Positions 25,942 through 34,459 of a stretch of 64,000 bases of DNA are shown piece by piece; position 1 is the stretch's first letter, and each line of letters begins with the position of its first letter. Below the pieces are notes generated by a model that was given only the letters and a program-made list of their open reading frames with translations, ran no database searches and was not told the origin of the DNA. The translations under genes were made by a program, and so were the position numbers. Origin of the DNA: Akkermansia muciniphila (GTDB lineage Bacteria > Verrucomicrobiota > Verrucomicrobiia > Verrucomicrobiales > Akkermansiaceae); assembly GCF_018709685.1 (NCBI RefSeq), contig NZ_JABDHQ010000010.1:1-64000 (forward strand), given 5' to 3'.

Positions 25942-26862
25942 ATGGCAGTAACAATCAGCGACAACTATCAGGTAAAATACACCAGGAAATGGGGCACCCT
26001 GCTCCAGCAGCACGCCTCCCGGCTGGACAAGTACGTCAGCGTCATGCGCGACTTGAGCGGCAAGGTGGTCTTTCTGGACCAATTCGGCGTTCTGGACTTC
26101 ACGGAAAAAACAACCCGCGTGGGCCAGACCGTTCTGAACGAGGCGCCCACCACGCGCCGCTCCATGCGTCCGCGCACCTTCACCAAGGCCATCGGCTACG
26201 ATGAATTTGACGCAACCCGCCTGGGCGACATGGACCTTCCCGTCAGCAAGACGATCGAAGGCCTCCAGGCCGCCGCCGGGCGCCGCATGGACGACGTGAT
26301 GATTTCCGGCTTCCTGGACACGAATTACGTGGGCGAGGACGGCATGACCGCCGTTCCGTTCAAGGAAAGCCAGCAGATCCCCGTGGACCACGTGGACAGC
26401 GGCACCAAGGGAGCCAGCAACCTCACCGTGGCCAAGCTGCGCGCGGCTCTCCAGCTTTTTGAGGAAAATGAAGCCTGGAACCAGGACGCCCCGCAGTTCG
26501 GCGACCAGCTCGTCATTGCGGTCACCAGTTCCCAGATCATGAGCCTGCTGCGGGAAACGGAGGTCAGCAGTTATGACTTCAATAACGTGAAAGCCCTGGT
26601 GGAAGGGAAGATAGATACCTTCATGGGCTTCAAGTTCATCCGCACCCAGCGGCTGCCCAAGGCGGACAACGGCACCCGTTCCTGCCTGGCCTGGGTGAAG
26701 AGCAAGGCGCAGTTCGGTATCTGGAACGACTTCAAGGTGAAGCTTTCCGTGCGTGACGACATGGAGGAAGCCCTCCAGATCCGCGCCAAATTCGCCTGCG
26801 GAGCCACCCGCCTCCAGGAAGAAGGCTTTGTCAAAATCCTGTGTGACGAAGGGGTTAGTTAA
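25942..26862 (+). CDS. Orphan phage major capsid-like protein (HK97-fold, Phage_capsid_2 type)
   Basis: The 306-residue product resembles major capsid proteins of podovirus-like phages and prophages. The strongest stretch is the segment FNNVKALVEGKIDTFMGFKF, followed by an aromatic IRTQRLP and a C-terminal ATRLQEEGFVKILCDE. The second half also keeps the SCLAWVKSKAQFGIW pattern of such proteins. No portal, terminase, scaffold, protease, tail or integrase gene lies on either side. It stands alone between two terminators (25787 and 26914), flanked by pgeF and a ThuA lipoprotein gene, both of chromosomal type. Codon use looks like that of its neighbours. It may be a phage relic or a domesticated shell protein; nothing adjacent looks like encapsulin cargo. 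Confidence 0.75.
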   Translation: MAVTISDNYQVKYTRKWGTLLQQHASRLDKYVSVMRDLSGKVVFLDQFGVLDFTEKTTRVGQTVLNEAPTTRRSMRPRTFTKAIGYDEFDATRLGDMDLPVSKTIEGLQAAAGRRMDDVMISGFLDTNYVGEDGMTAVPFKESQQIPVDHVDSGTKGASNLTVAKLRAALQLFEENEAWNQDAPQFGDQLVIAVTSSQIMSLLRETEVSSYDFNNVKALVEGKIDTFMGFKFIRTQRLPKADNGTRSCLAWVKSKAQFGIWNDFKVKLSVRDDMEEALQIRAKFACGATRLQEEGFVKILCDEGVS

Positions 26863-26913
26863 TCCCCGGACCACGTTAACCCTGAACCCCTCCCCTCTTT
26901 CATGAAGGGAGGC

Positions 26914-26951
26914 GCCCCGGACCCGCCCTGCGGTCCGGGGCTTTCGTTTTT
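26914..26951 (+). terminator. Terminator of the capsid-like gene
   Basis: A 10-bp stem (GCCCCGGACC with GGTCCGGGGC) followed by TTTCGTTTTT, about 50 bases after the stop. A weaker CCTCCC/GGGAGG hairpin lies just upstream. Confidence 0.88.
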
Positions 26952-27020
26952 CCGCCGGTACGCGCGCACGCTCCCAAAACGTAAATTTGACTTTCCCGGC
27001 ATACCGGATACATTGCCCGG

Positions 27021-27947
27021 ATGAACTGGAAACGCTTTCATCTGGTACTCTGCATGCTCCTGCTGGCGGCATGCGCCACGGCACGCGGAGAGAAAACACG
27101 CGTTCTGATCGTGGACGGCTTTTCCAACCACGACTGGCAGCGCACGACCGCCTGCCTCCGGATGCTGCTGGAGAAGGAGGGCAGCTATTCCGTGGACGTG
27201 AGCACCTTCCCGGCCCGGGCTCCGGAGGCGGAGCGGGAGGCATGGAAGCCGGATTTCAAAAGCTACGACGTGGTCATCCAGAATACCAATGGCGGAACGA
27301 ACGGCCCCGAATGGGGCGCCGGAGCGAAAAAAGCCCTGGAGCAGTACCTCACGGACGGAGGCGGCATGCTGGCCTTTCATTCCGCCAACAACGCCTTTCC
27401 CCGGTGGCCGGAATACAACCGCATGATCGGGCTGGGATGGAGGCCGCGGGATTACGGTACATCCCTGGTCATTACGGATGATGAAACCATCCTGCGCCTT
27501 CCACCTGGCGAGGGGGGCCCCACGTCCCACGGCGACCGCGTGGATGCGCTGGTCACGCGCCTGGGAGAACACCCCATCCATGCGGAACTGCCGCGCCGCT
27601 GGAGAACGGCGGACATTGAAGTGTACCGCTACGTACGCGGCCCGGCGGAACAAGTCCAGGTGCTTTCCTATGCGCGCGACCCGCTGACGGGCCTCAATTT
27701 CCCGGTGGAATGGACGGTCCAATACGGAAAAGGGCGCGTGTACACCTCCACGCTGGGCCACGTCTGGCCGGGAGACGCCAATCTGAAGGGGATTCAATGC
27801 GCCGCCTTCCAGACCCTGCTGTTCCGCGCCCTGGACTGGCTGGCGGGAAAACCGGTCCACTACGCCGTTCCCGGAGATTTTCCGGACCGGGAAAAACCTT
27901 CCCTGCGCCCCCTCCCCCATATCCTCCTTCAGATGGTTTCCCCCTGA
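27021..27947 (+). CDS. ThuA-domain lipoprotein
   Basis: The 308-residue product begins with a lipoprotein signal (LLLAAC, Cys at about residue 17). It continues as a ThuA/trehalose-utilisation-like Rossmann domain: KTRVLIVDGFSNHDW, a central VVIQNTNGG, and GGGMLAFHSANNAF. ThuA-family proteins are glutamine-amidotransferase-fold proteins. In Verrucomicrobiota and Planctomycetota they are often secreted and tied to sugar metabolism. The enzymatic reaction is not established for the family in general. The gene is transcribed alone after the capsid-like gene's terminator. Confidence 0.85.
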   Translation: MNWKRFHLVLCMLLLAACATARGEKTRVLIVDGFSNHDWQRTTACLRMLLEKEGSYSVDVSTFPARAPEAEREAWKPDFKSYDVVIQNTNGGTNGPEWGAGAKKALEQYLTDGGGMLAFHSANNAFPRWPEYNRMIGLGWRPRDYGTSLVITDDETILRLPPGEGGPTSHGDRVDALVTRLGEHPIHAELPRRWRTADIEVYRYVRGPAEQVQVLSYARDPLTGLNFPVEWTVQYGKGRVYTSTLGHVWPGDANLKGIQCAAFQTLLFRALDWLAGKPVHYAVPGDFPDREKPSLRPLPHILLQMVSP

Positions 27948-28126
27948 ACGGGCACGCATTTACGCATGCCGCCCCGCGCTTTTACACCCGGAGCCGGCCC
28001 ATGTTCCCGCTCCGGTGGCGTAGCGTTGCGCCTCCATGGAAAAGCTGACATTTTCCGTGCGCCAAAATGGGGTAATGTCATCAATAGAAGATTGACCTTC
28101 CTTCCTTAGCTGGGATAGTAGGATGT

Positions 28127-28834
28127 ATGCAGCAGATTTTACGTGAACATCAAACCTATCCGCCGAAAATCGTTGCGTCCGTTACCTCCTGGGAGCTGTG
28201 GAAAACGCTGAAAGGAAAAGATTTAACGGACCAGTGCGACTGTGTGGAACTGCGTGTGGACGCCCTTCCTCCGGAACTCGCGCCTGAGGAGGTCATGAAG
28301 TTCAGGCCGGAAATGCCCCTGCTGGTCACCGTACGCTGCCATGAGGAAGGGGGGCTGCGCCGCATTCCGGAGGAAGAACGTTTCTCCCTGCTGCGGGCGT
28401 ACCTGCCGTACGCTACCGCCATTGACATTGAAATCAAGGCCATGCGCCACGCCAGGGAACTGATTATGGAAGCCGGGGAGCGGGACGTGCTCGTCATCGG
28501 CTCCACCCATGACTTCCAGATTACGCCCGGCGTGGACTACCTGCGGGAGCTGGAAAAAAGGGCGCGCGCGCATAAGGCGGACATCGTCAAATTCGCGTTC
28601 ACGCCCTGCCTTGCCTCGGACATCCAGACGGGCGTGCAGCTTTTCACCAAGCCAAAGGGGCCTATTGCCGTGATGGGCATGGGACCCATGGGGCCCGTAT
28701 CCCGCCTGCTGTACTCCCAGCTTGGCAGCCGCCTGGTATACGGCTACCTGGGAGACCGGGAAACGGCTCCGGGCCAGTGGCACGTCTCCCTCATCAAGGA
28801 AACCCTCCGCCATCTCGGCCCCATTCTCCGCTGA
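28127..28834 (+). CDS. aroD: Type I 3-dehydroquinate dehydratase
   Basis: The 235-residue protein catalyses the third shikimate-pathway step, dehydration of 3-dehydroquinate through a Schiff base. The substrate-binding ELRVD is at 41-45, the general base is His128 (GSTHDFQ) and the Schiff-base Lys is K155 (VKFAFTP). A C-terminal Gln/Ser-rich loop (SRLLYSQ) is also present. The length fits type I enzymes. It heads a compact plus-strand run with the menA-like gene 27 bp downstream. Confidence 0.93.
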   Translation: MQQILREHQTYPPKIVASVTSWELWKTLKGKDLTDQCDCVELRVDALPPELAPEEVMKFRPEMPLLVTVRCHEEGGLRRIPEEERFSLLRAYLPYATAIDIEIKAMRHARELIMEAGERDVLVIGSTHDFQITPGVDYLRELEKRARAHKADIVKFAFTPCLASDIQTGVQLFTKPKGPIAVMGMGPMGPVSRLLYSQLGSRLVYGYLGDRETAPGQWHVSLIKETLRHLGPILR

Positions 28835-28861
28835 TACCCGCGCCTCTTCTTACGCTCTCTC

Positions 28862-29788
28862 ATGAACATCATTACTTCCGCCTTTCTGGCGGCACGCCCC
28901 AAGACGCTCACCGCCTCCCTGATTCCGGTGTGGGCAGGCTGCATGGTGGTGCAGAAACTGACGGGTAACTGGGACCTGCGCCTGGCCCTCCTGACCTTTG
29001 CCGCGTGCCTGTGCCTCCAGATTGCCTGCAATTTTTTCAATGACGCCATTGACAACGCCAAGCACGCGGACACGGACAAGCGCACCGGCCCCGTGCGCAT
29101 GACGGCCAGCGGGGCGCTCTCCCACGGAACGGTCATGCTCACAGGCGCCGCCTTCCTGCTGGGGGCCTGCCTGCTGGCCCTTCCCCTCATTGAACTGCGC
29201 GGATGGCCCATCGTCGCCATCGGCATTCCCTCCCTCTACTTCACCTACGGGTATACGGGCGGCCCGTGGCCGCTGGCTTACAAGGGGCTGGGGGAAATAT
29301 TCGTCATCCTCTTCTTCGGCCTGGTGGCCGTTCTGGGCACCATCCTGGTGCAGATTGGCACGGCGCCGGTAGTTCCCGGCACGCTGGTGGAATCCCTGGC
29401 GGTGTACAACGCCGGCATCGTGGTGGGCATTCAATGCGGCCTCCTGTGCGCCGTCATGATCGCCGTCAACAACATACGCGACAGGAAGGAGGACCTTACC
29501 ACGGGCAAGCGCACGCTGGCCGTCCGGCTGGGGGAGGGAAAGGCGCGCGCCATGGCCCAGTCCTTCATTCTGGCGGCGTACATCACGCTGCCCACCTCCA
29601 GCCGGGCTCTTCACCTGAACCTGTCCCACACGTGGTGGATGTGGATTCCCTCCATCCTCTTCGGCGGCTACCTGATGCTCCTGATCCGCAAAACGCCCGC
29701 GGACAAACGCATGAACAAGGTCCTGGCCCTCTCCTCCGTGCACCTGCTCCTGTACCTGGCTACATACACAATTCTGCCCCCGCACTGA
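28862..29788 (+). CDS. menA: 1,4-dihydroxy-2-naphthoate polyprenyltransferase (UbiA family)
   Basis: The 308-residue membrane protein has eight to nine TM segments and the two UbiA Asp-rich motifs: NDAIDNAKHADTD (about residues 61-73) and NNIRDRKEDLTTGKRT (about 202-217). The start AARPKTLTASLIPVW is typical of MenA, which attaches an isoprenoid tail to DHNA in menaquinone synthesis. Other men genes are not in this window. It probably forms an operon with aroD and the two small envelope genes downstream. Confidence 0.9.
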   Translation: MNIITSAFLAARPKTLTASLIPVWAGCMVVQKLTGNWDLRLALLTFAACLCLQIACNFFNDAIDNAKHADTDKRTGPVRMTASGALSHGTVMLTGAAFLLGACLLALPLIELRGWPIVAIGIPSLYFTYGYTGGPWPLAYKGLGEIFVILFFGLVAVLGTILVQIGTAPVVPGTLVESLAVYNAGIVVGIQCGLLCAVMIAVNNIRDRKEDLTTGKRTLAVRLGEGKARAMAQSFILAAYITLPTSSRALHLNLSHTWWMWIPSILFGGYLMLLIRKTPADKRMNKVLALSSVHLLLYLATYTILPPH

Positions 29789-29827
29789 AAAAGCCTCCCT
29801 TTTTCCAACGTAGTAACCTGCGTATTC

Positions 29828-30259
29828 ATGAATCTGCTAAAATTCATTCCCGTTTTTCTCATTCTGCCCGTCTTCTTCTCCTGCACTCAAAAAAGCACCC
29901 TGGAAATCGCCACCGGCAAGGTGACGACAATCAAGCTGGGCAACGTGGTCCGCATCAAGGAAATCAACGTGCTGACCTCCGCTGATGACGGCACCTTCGC
30001 CAACATGGCGGGCACGGCGGCGGAAGCCATGACGCCCGGCATCATCGGCATGGGCACCTCCAAGCTGGCGTCCGCCACCGGCTCCATCGTGGACGGCAGG
30101 GTGGAAGCCACCAAAATGATCCGCGTGCGCGTCAAGCTCAAGGACACGAACGAGCTGGTGGAAGTCCAGCAGGAAGTAACGCCCACCTTCACCTTGAAAA
30201 TAGGCCAGGAAGTAGTCATCACGCAGGGCAGCACGCCCGGCAACGTCTGGCCTGATTAA
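29828..30259 (+). CDS. Small lipoprotein with glycine-rich segment, SlyB-like
   Basis: The 143-residue product has a lipoprotein signal ending in FFSC (Cys at about 19). A Gly/Ala/Met-rich stretch follows (about 65-95), and then a beta-like segment (VRVKLKDTNELVEVQQEV, then FTLKIGQEVVIT). This layout resembles the glycine-zipper plus SH3-like tail of SlyB/17-kDa surface lipoproteins, but the match is by pattern only. It would sit in the outer membrane. It lies 39 bp after the menA-like gene and six bases before the next gene. Confidence 0.55.
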   Translation: MNLLKFIPVFLILPVFFSCTQKSTLEIATGKVTTIKLGNVVRIKEINVLTSADDGTFANMAGTAAEAMTPGIIGMGTSKLASATGSIVDGRVEATKMIRVRVKLKDTNELVEVQQEVTPTFTLKIGQEVVITQGSTPGNVWPD

Positions 30260-30265
30260 ACGGAG

Positions 30266-30751
30266 ATGAACCACGCCGCGGCATCCGCCCCGCCGCAACG
30301 GGGCCTTCTGGTTAAAAGCGCCGGCATCCTGGCGGCCGCCTCCCCCCTGTGCGCATGGAGCTATTGGAACAGCCTGCCCTCCGCAGCCCTGCTGGCCCCG
30401 CTGTTTTTCACAGCCCTGCTTGCCGGAACCATCCGGGCCATGGGAAAAAACGTCCGGGAAACGCTGGGCCCCGTTCTTCCGGCGGTACGGCTCTCCCTGG
30501 CCGCAGGACTGGCCTTCACGGCTGTCCTCCTGCTTTCCCAGAGCGCCTTTGCGTGGCTGCCGGAGGTACTGGCCGGCATGGGACTCATGCCGCCCGCGTG
30601 GATCATCCCGCTGGGGCACCTGAACCTGCTGGTCTCCTTCTGCGCGCTTCTCCTGCTTACCCTGGCGGCGGCCTGGGCGTGCCTTCTCTGCATGGGAAAA
30701 GGCGGAATACGCCCCGTCGCGGGAAAACCGCGGCCGGAATCCCGCGCCTGA
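30266..30751 (+). CDS. Hypothetical integral membrane protein
   Basis: The 161-residue protein has about four hydrophobic segments (roughly 17-33, 40-56, 72-92 and 112-146) and a basic C-terminal tail. I recognise no family. It begins six bases after the lipoprotein gene and is probably the last gene of the aroD-menA run. Confidence 0.6.
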   Translation: MNHAAASAPPQRGLLVKSAGILAAASPLCAWSYWNSLPSAALLAPLFFTALLAGTIRAMGKNVRETLGPVLPAVRLSLAAGLAFTAVLLLSQSAFAWLPEVLAGMGLMPPAWIIPLGHLNLLVSFCALLLLTLAAAWACLLCMGKGGIRPVAGKPRPESRA

Positions 30752-30800
30752 CTCCCCCTCCGGAACACGGCGCCCCGGCCAAGGAAACGCGGCGGCATTC

Positions 30801-31646
30801 TCAGCTCTCCCGCATCAGGCGGAACACGTCCTCCGGCTTCATGCCCGCGGCGCGCATCTCCTGAAGGCTCAGGCTCCGGTCTCTCTTGGCAAGCCTCTTT
30901 CCGGCGGCATCCTTCACCAGCCGGTGATGGTACCACTGCGGCACGGGGAGCCCCAGCAGGGCCTGGAGCGTACGGTGAATACCGGTAACGGGGAGCAAAT
31001 CCTCCCCCCGGCTCACATGGGTGACCCCCTGCGCCGCATCATCCACCACCACGGCAATGTGGTAGCTGGCCGGGCAATCCTTGCGCCCCAGAATCACGTC
31101 CCCCAGCTCCTCCGGGCGGCAAACCTGGCCGCCGAACCGCATGTCCCTCCACAACAGAGGTCCCGTAATACGCGCGGCGGCGCGGCAGTCCAGCCGCCAT
31201 GAAAAGGGCCTGCCGGACTTGAGAAGCTCCTTCCTGCGCCCCTTGTCAAGCTGGCGGCAGGTTCCCGGATAAATATCCACCTGCCCCCCCTGCGGCGCGC
31301 CGCCCATGGCGGCCACTTCTTCCGCAATCTCCCGGCGCGTGCAGAAACAGGGGTAAAGCACCCCGCGGTCCTTCAGCACCTGGAGGGCGTTTTCATAAGC
31401 GCTGAAGCGGGAGGACTGGACCATCATGGGGCCGTCAAAACGGATGCCCAGCCAATCCAGGTCTTCCAGAATCCCCTCCACAAAACCGGGACGGCACCGC
31501 GTCTGGTCAATATCCTCCATCCTCAGCACGCACCTTCCGGAAAAACGGTCCGCCAGGGAACGGGCCTCCCACGCGGCCAGGGCATGCCCCAAATGAAGAC
31601 GCCCCGTAGGGCTGGGGGCAAACCTTGTTACTATGGGGGATTCCAT
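30801..31646 (-). CDS. gluQRS: Glutamyl-Q tRNA(Asp) synthetase
   Basis: The 281-residue protein is the truncated glutamyl-tRNA synthetase paralogue that attaches Glu to queuosine-34 of tRNA(Asp). The HIGH-like HLGHA follows RFAPSPTGR, zinc-binding Cys residues lie in YPCFCTRRE and YPGTC, and the KMSKS counterpart is KRLAKRD near the C-terminus. The anticodon-binding domain of full GluRS is absent, as expected. I start at the ATG at 31646 (MESPIVTRF); an ATG at 31655 is equally in frame. The open frame continues far upstream but that part overlaps the divergent transporter gene and is not coding. Confidence 0.92.
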   Translation of the reverse strand: MESPIVTRFAPSPTGRLHLGHALAAWEARSLADRFSGRCVLRMEDIDQTRCRPGFVEGILEDLDWLGIRFDGPMMVQSSRFSAYENALQVLKDRGVLYPCFCTRREIAEEVAAMGGAPQGGQVDIYPGTCRQLDKGRRKELLKSGRPFSWRLDCRAAARITGPLLWRDMRFGGQVCRPEELGDVILGRKDCPASYHIAVVVDDAAQGVTHVSRGEDLLPVTGIHRTLQALLGLPVPQWYHHRLVKDAAGKRLAKRDRSLSLQEMRAAGMKPEDVFRLMRES

Positions 31647-31778
31647 GCGGCGCATTCCACCATAAAAAAGCGCAGGCGCCTTTTCAAACCCTTTCCGGAA
31701 AATTATTGCGGCTTGACAGAAAGGGGCCGGGAAAGTAGGAGAGTTGGGCCCTCTCCCGGTAAATTCACCTTTCACTAC

Positions 31779-33653
31779 ATGCCTTCCCTCTTCAACTTCA
31801 ACTCCGCCGCCGTCATGGGCTGGATGGAGACGGCAGCCGCCCAGCAATGGATTGTGGGTATTCTGCTCCTCCTCCTCTTCATCTGCTTCATCAAGGAATG
31901 GATGCCCGTGGAAATAACCGCCCTGGCCGGCACCGCCGTGCTCATGCTTACGGGCATCCTGAGCACCAGCGACGTTCTGTCCAGCTTTGCCAACAGCGGC
32001 CCGCTGACCGTGGTATGCATGTTCATCCTGAGCGCCTCCCTGGAAAGAACGGGGCTCATCGGAGACCTCTCCAAACTCTTCAACAAGGTAGCCAAAGGCA
32101 GGGAACTGACCGCCCTGCTGGTCATCACGCTGGGAGCGTTCATGGTCTCCCCCTTCGTCAACAACACGCCCGTGGTCGTCATCCTGATGCCCATTGTCCT
32201 GGCCTTCTGCCGGGACCACAACATCGCGGCCTCCAAACTGCTCATCCCCCTTTCCTACGCCACCATCCTGGGAGGCACCTGCTCCGTGGTGGGCACCTCC
32301 ACCAACGTCGTGGTGCTGGGCCAGGTGCAGAAACTGGGCTATGAAGGCATCCAGATGTTCACGGTGACGCCCATGGGGCTTATTTATGCGGCGGCTGGGC
32401 TGCTCTACCTCTGGACGGTGGGCCGCAAATGGCTGCCCTCCCGCCCCACCCTGTCCACCATGTTGCCGGGCGGCATCCAGCGGGACTTCCTGCTCCAGGT
32501 CAGAATTCCCGCAGGCTCCCCCCACATCGGCACCACTCCCATCAGCCTGATGCAATCCGAACTGCTGGGCACCAAAATCGTGGAAGTGCGCCGCAAGGGC
32601 TTCTCCATGCAGGAGGAACTACAGCACATCAACCTGGAGGAAGGCGACCGCATCCTCTTCCTCTGCAACGCCAGGAAAGTCAACCAGGTCCGGGAGGCCA
32701 AGGGCGTGGACCTGGGCTGGGACGACAGCCGCGGCCTGGAAACCCTGGAACAGCGCGACGTGCAAATCGTGGAAGGCATGATCGCCAACAACTCGGAATT
32801 CGCCGGGCTTTCCCTGTCCGAGCTCAAACTGCGCCAGCGGTTCAACATCTTCGTGCTCGCCATCCACAGGCAGGGCAGGAACATCACGGACATGGGGCCG
32901 GACACCAAGCTGGCCGCCGGGGACACCCTGCTGCTGGAAGGGCCGCAGGAAGGCATGAACCGCATCCTGACCAAGCAGCGCATCATCCCCCTGAGCCAGC
33001 GCCCCGCGGATGCGCATAACCGCAGCAAGCAGGGCTGGGCCATCTTTGCCATGGGGTTGTTCATCCTCATCGGCCTGCTGGGTTCCTTTGAACAATACGG
33101 GGACTTCTTCAAATTCTTCGCCCGCTTCAACCCCTTCTACCTGGCGTTCATCGGCGCCCTGATCGTCGTCATCTCCGGCTGCATCAAGCCCAAGGAAGCA
33201 TACCAGGCCGTGGACTGGGGCATCATCTTCCTGATTCTGGGCATGCTCTGCGTGGGGGACGCCATGAGCAAAACCGGGCTCGCCAAGGCCATCGCCTTCG
33301 GCGTAGTGGACAACATAGGGCCCATGGGGTGCCTGGTGGCCATCTCCGGCCTGTACCTGATCTGCTCCATCATGACGGAAATGATCTCCAACAACGCCGT
33401 GGCCGCCGTCATGGGGCCGCTGGCCTATGAAATGGCCCTGCAATTTGACGCCAACCCCATCCCCTTCATCCTTGCCGTCATGTTCGGCGCCAGCGCCAGC
33501 TTCTCCACCCCCATCGGCTACCAGACCAATACCTACGTCTACAACGCCGGCGGTTACAAATTCAAGGACTTCGTCAAGGTGGGCCTCCCCCTCAACATCC
33601 TCCTGTGGATCATCTTCACCTGCACCGTCGGCTGGCTGTACCCTCTTAAATAG
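31779..33653 (+). CDS. SLC13/DASS-type transporter with RCK_C (TrkA-C) domains
   Basis: The 624-residue membrane protein has an ion-transporter-superfamily fold with TM segments in the N-terminal (about 20-220) and C-terminal (about 425-620) parts. Two TrkA-C-like regulatory domains lie between them (about 228-315 and 320-410). The conserved SFANSGPLTV and NNTPVVVILMPIV motifs sit in the N-terminal half, and MISNNAVAAVMGP in the C-terminal half. Such proteins are annotated as sodium/sulfate or di-/tricarboxylate symporters; the substrate is not clear here. I place the start at 31779, since codons upstream overlap the divergent gluQRS start. A terminator follows. Confidence 0.9.
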   Translation: MPSLFNFNSAAVMGWMETAAAQQWIVGILLLLLFICFIKEWMPVEITALAGTAVLMLTGILSTSDVLSSFANSGPLTVVCMFILSASLERTGLIGDLSKLFNKVAKGRELTALLVITLGAFMVSPFVNNTPVVVILMPIVLAFCRDHNIAASKLLIPLSYATILGGTCSVVGTSTNVVVLGQVQKLGYEGIQMFTVTPMGLIYAAAGLLYLWTVGRKWLPSRPTLSTMLPGGIQRDFLLQVRIPAGSPHIGTTPISLMQSELLGTKIVEVRRKGFSMQEELQHINLEEGDRILFLCNARKVNQVREAKGVDLGWDDSRGLETLEQRDVQIVEGMIANNSEFAGLSLSELKLRQRFNIFVLAIHRQGRNITDMGPDTKLAAGDTLLLEGPQEGMNRILTKQRIIPLSQRPADAHNRSKQGWAIFAMGLFILIGLLGSFEQYGDFFKFFARFNPFYLAFIGALIVVISGCIKPKEAYQAVDWGIIFLILGMLCVGDAMSKTGLAKAIAFGVVDNIGPMGCLVAISGLYLICSIMTEMISNNAVAAVMGPLAYEMALQFDANPIPFILAVMFGASASFSTPIGYQTNTYVYNAGGYKFKDFVKVGLPLNILLWIIFTCTVGWLYPLK

Positions 33654-33675
33654 AGGCGCGTGTTTTCTGGAAAAA

Positions 33676-33703
33676 AGCCAGGGAAAATACCCCTGGCTTC
33701 TTT
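33676..33703 (+). terminator. Terminator of the SLC13 gene
   Basis: An 8-bp stem (AGCCAGGG with CCCTGGCT) after the stop, followed by a T-rich stretch. Confidence 0.75.
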
Positions 33704-33853
33704 ATGGATGAGGAAAAGGACGAACCGGTTTTTCCGGGTCATGGGACCCTGACCGCAGAACAAGGAGAAAGCATCCCGTCCAATCTTTCCAGAACAACCG
33801 GAAAGCGGAGAAAAAAGGCACACGGGATTTCGGGAATCCAGCACCCAGGAGTC

Positions 33854-34459
33854 CTATTCCCGCATCAGCGCCACGCGCATGGACTGGCACTTGAGCAGGG
33901 CGGCAAAGGCGGCGTAGTCCGTTTCCCGGTCGGAGGAAACCAGGCAATACTGGTACCGGGGCAGGCAGGCGTCCTCCTGCGCGGCATTGCGCAGGCGCAG
34001 GGAGATCACCTCGTCTTCATCCGTCTGGCGGCCGCAGAGGCGGTTTCTCAGCTCCTCCTGCGGCACGTAGATATAAACGTCCGTATAGCATTTGGGAAGA
34101 ATGCCGTCCACACAGGCGCGGATCTGCTCCGCCCCCTGAACGTCAATGTCCATCACCACGCTTTTACCCTGCTCCAGAAGGTTCAGGATGTCCGCCTTCA
34201 ATGTCCCGTAATGGTTGCCGTGTACCTCCGCATGTTCCAGAAAATGCCCTTTCTGCACCCTGTCCGTGAATTCTTCAGGAGTCAGGAAGTGGTAGTCCAC
34301 CCCGTCCGCCTCACCCTGCCGGGGCTGGCGCGTGGTGCAGGAGATGCTGTACACGCACAGCCCGTCTTCCGTCGCGCGGCGGCACAGGGTCGTTTTCCCG
34401 GAACCGGACGGTCCGGACACTACCAGCAAAGATCCCAATGGCTGTTTCATGGCTGTCAT
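33854..34459 (-). CDS. gmk: Guanylate kinase
   Basis: The 201-residue enzyme phosphorylates GMP to GDP. The P-loop is GPSGSGKTT (about 16-24), the GMP-binding region has TTRQPRQGEADGVDYHF, and the lid helix and MDIDVQGAEQIR are intact. The ATG overlaps the stop of yicC by four bases (ATGA), so the genes are coupled; the pair yicC-gmk is widely conserved. Confidence 0.96.
   Translation of the reverse strand: MTAMKQPLGSLLVVSGPSGSGKTTLCRRATEDGLCVYSISCTTRQPRQGEADGVDYHFLTPEEFTDRVQKGHFLEHAEVHGNHYGTLKADILNLLEQGKSVVMDIDVQGAEQIRACVDGILPKCYTDVYIYVPQEELRNRLCGRQTDEDEVISLRLRNAAQEDACLPRYQYCLVSSDRETDYAAFAALLKCQSMRVALMRE

Noticed and set aside
25942-26862. Complete or partial prophage
   Set aside because: Only the capsid-like gene is phage-like; no integrase, attachment-site repeats or other structural genes are seen nearby.
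25942-27947. Encapsulin nanocompartment with cargo
   Set aside because: Neighbouring products (PgeF-like and ThuA lipoprotein) are not known cargo types and the transcription units are separate, so I leave only the domesticated-shell idea as a possibility.
31647-32555. N-terminal extension of the gluQRS frame to about 584 residues
   Set aside because: The extra part overlaps the divergent SLC13 gene, lacks the GluQRS start and has the biased composition of an antisense frame.
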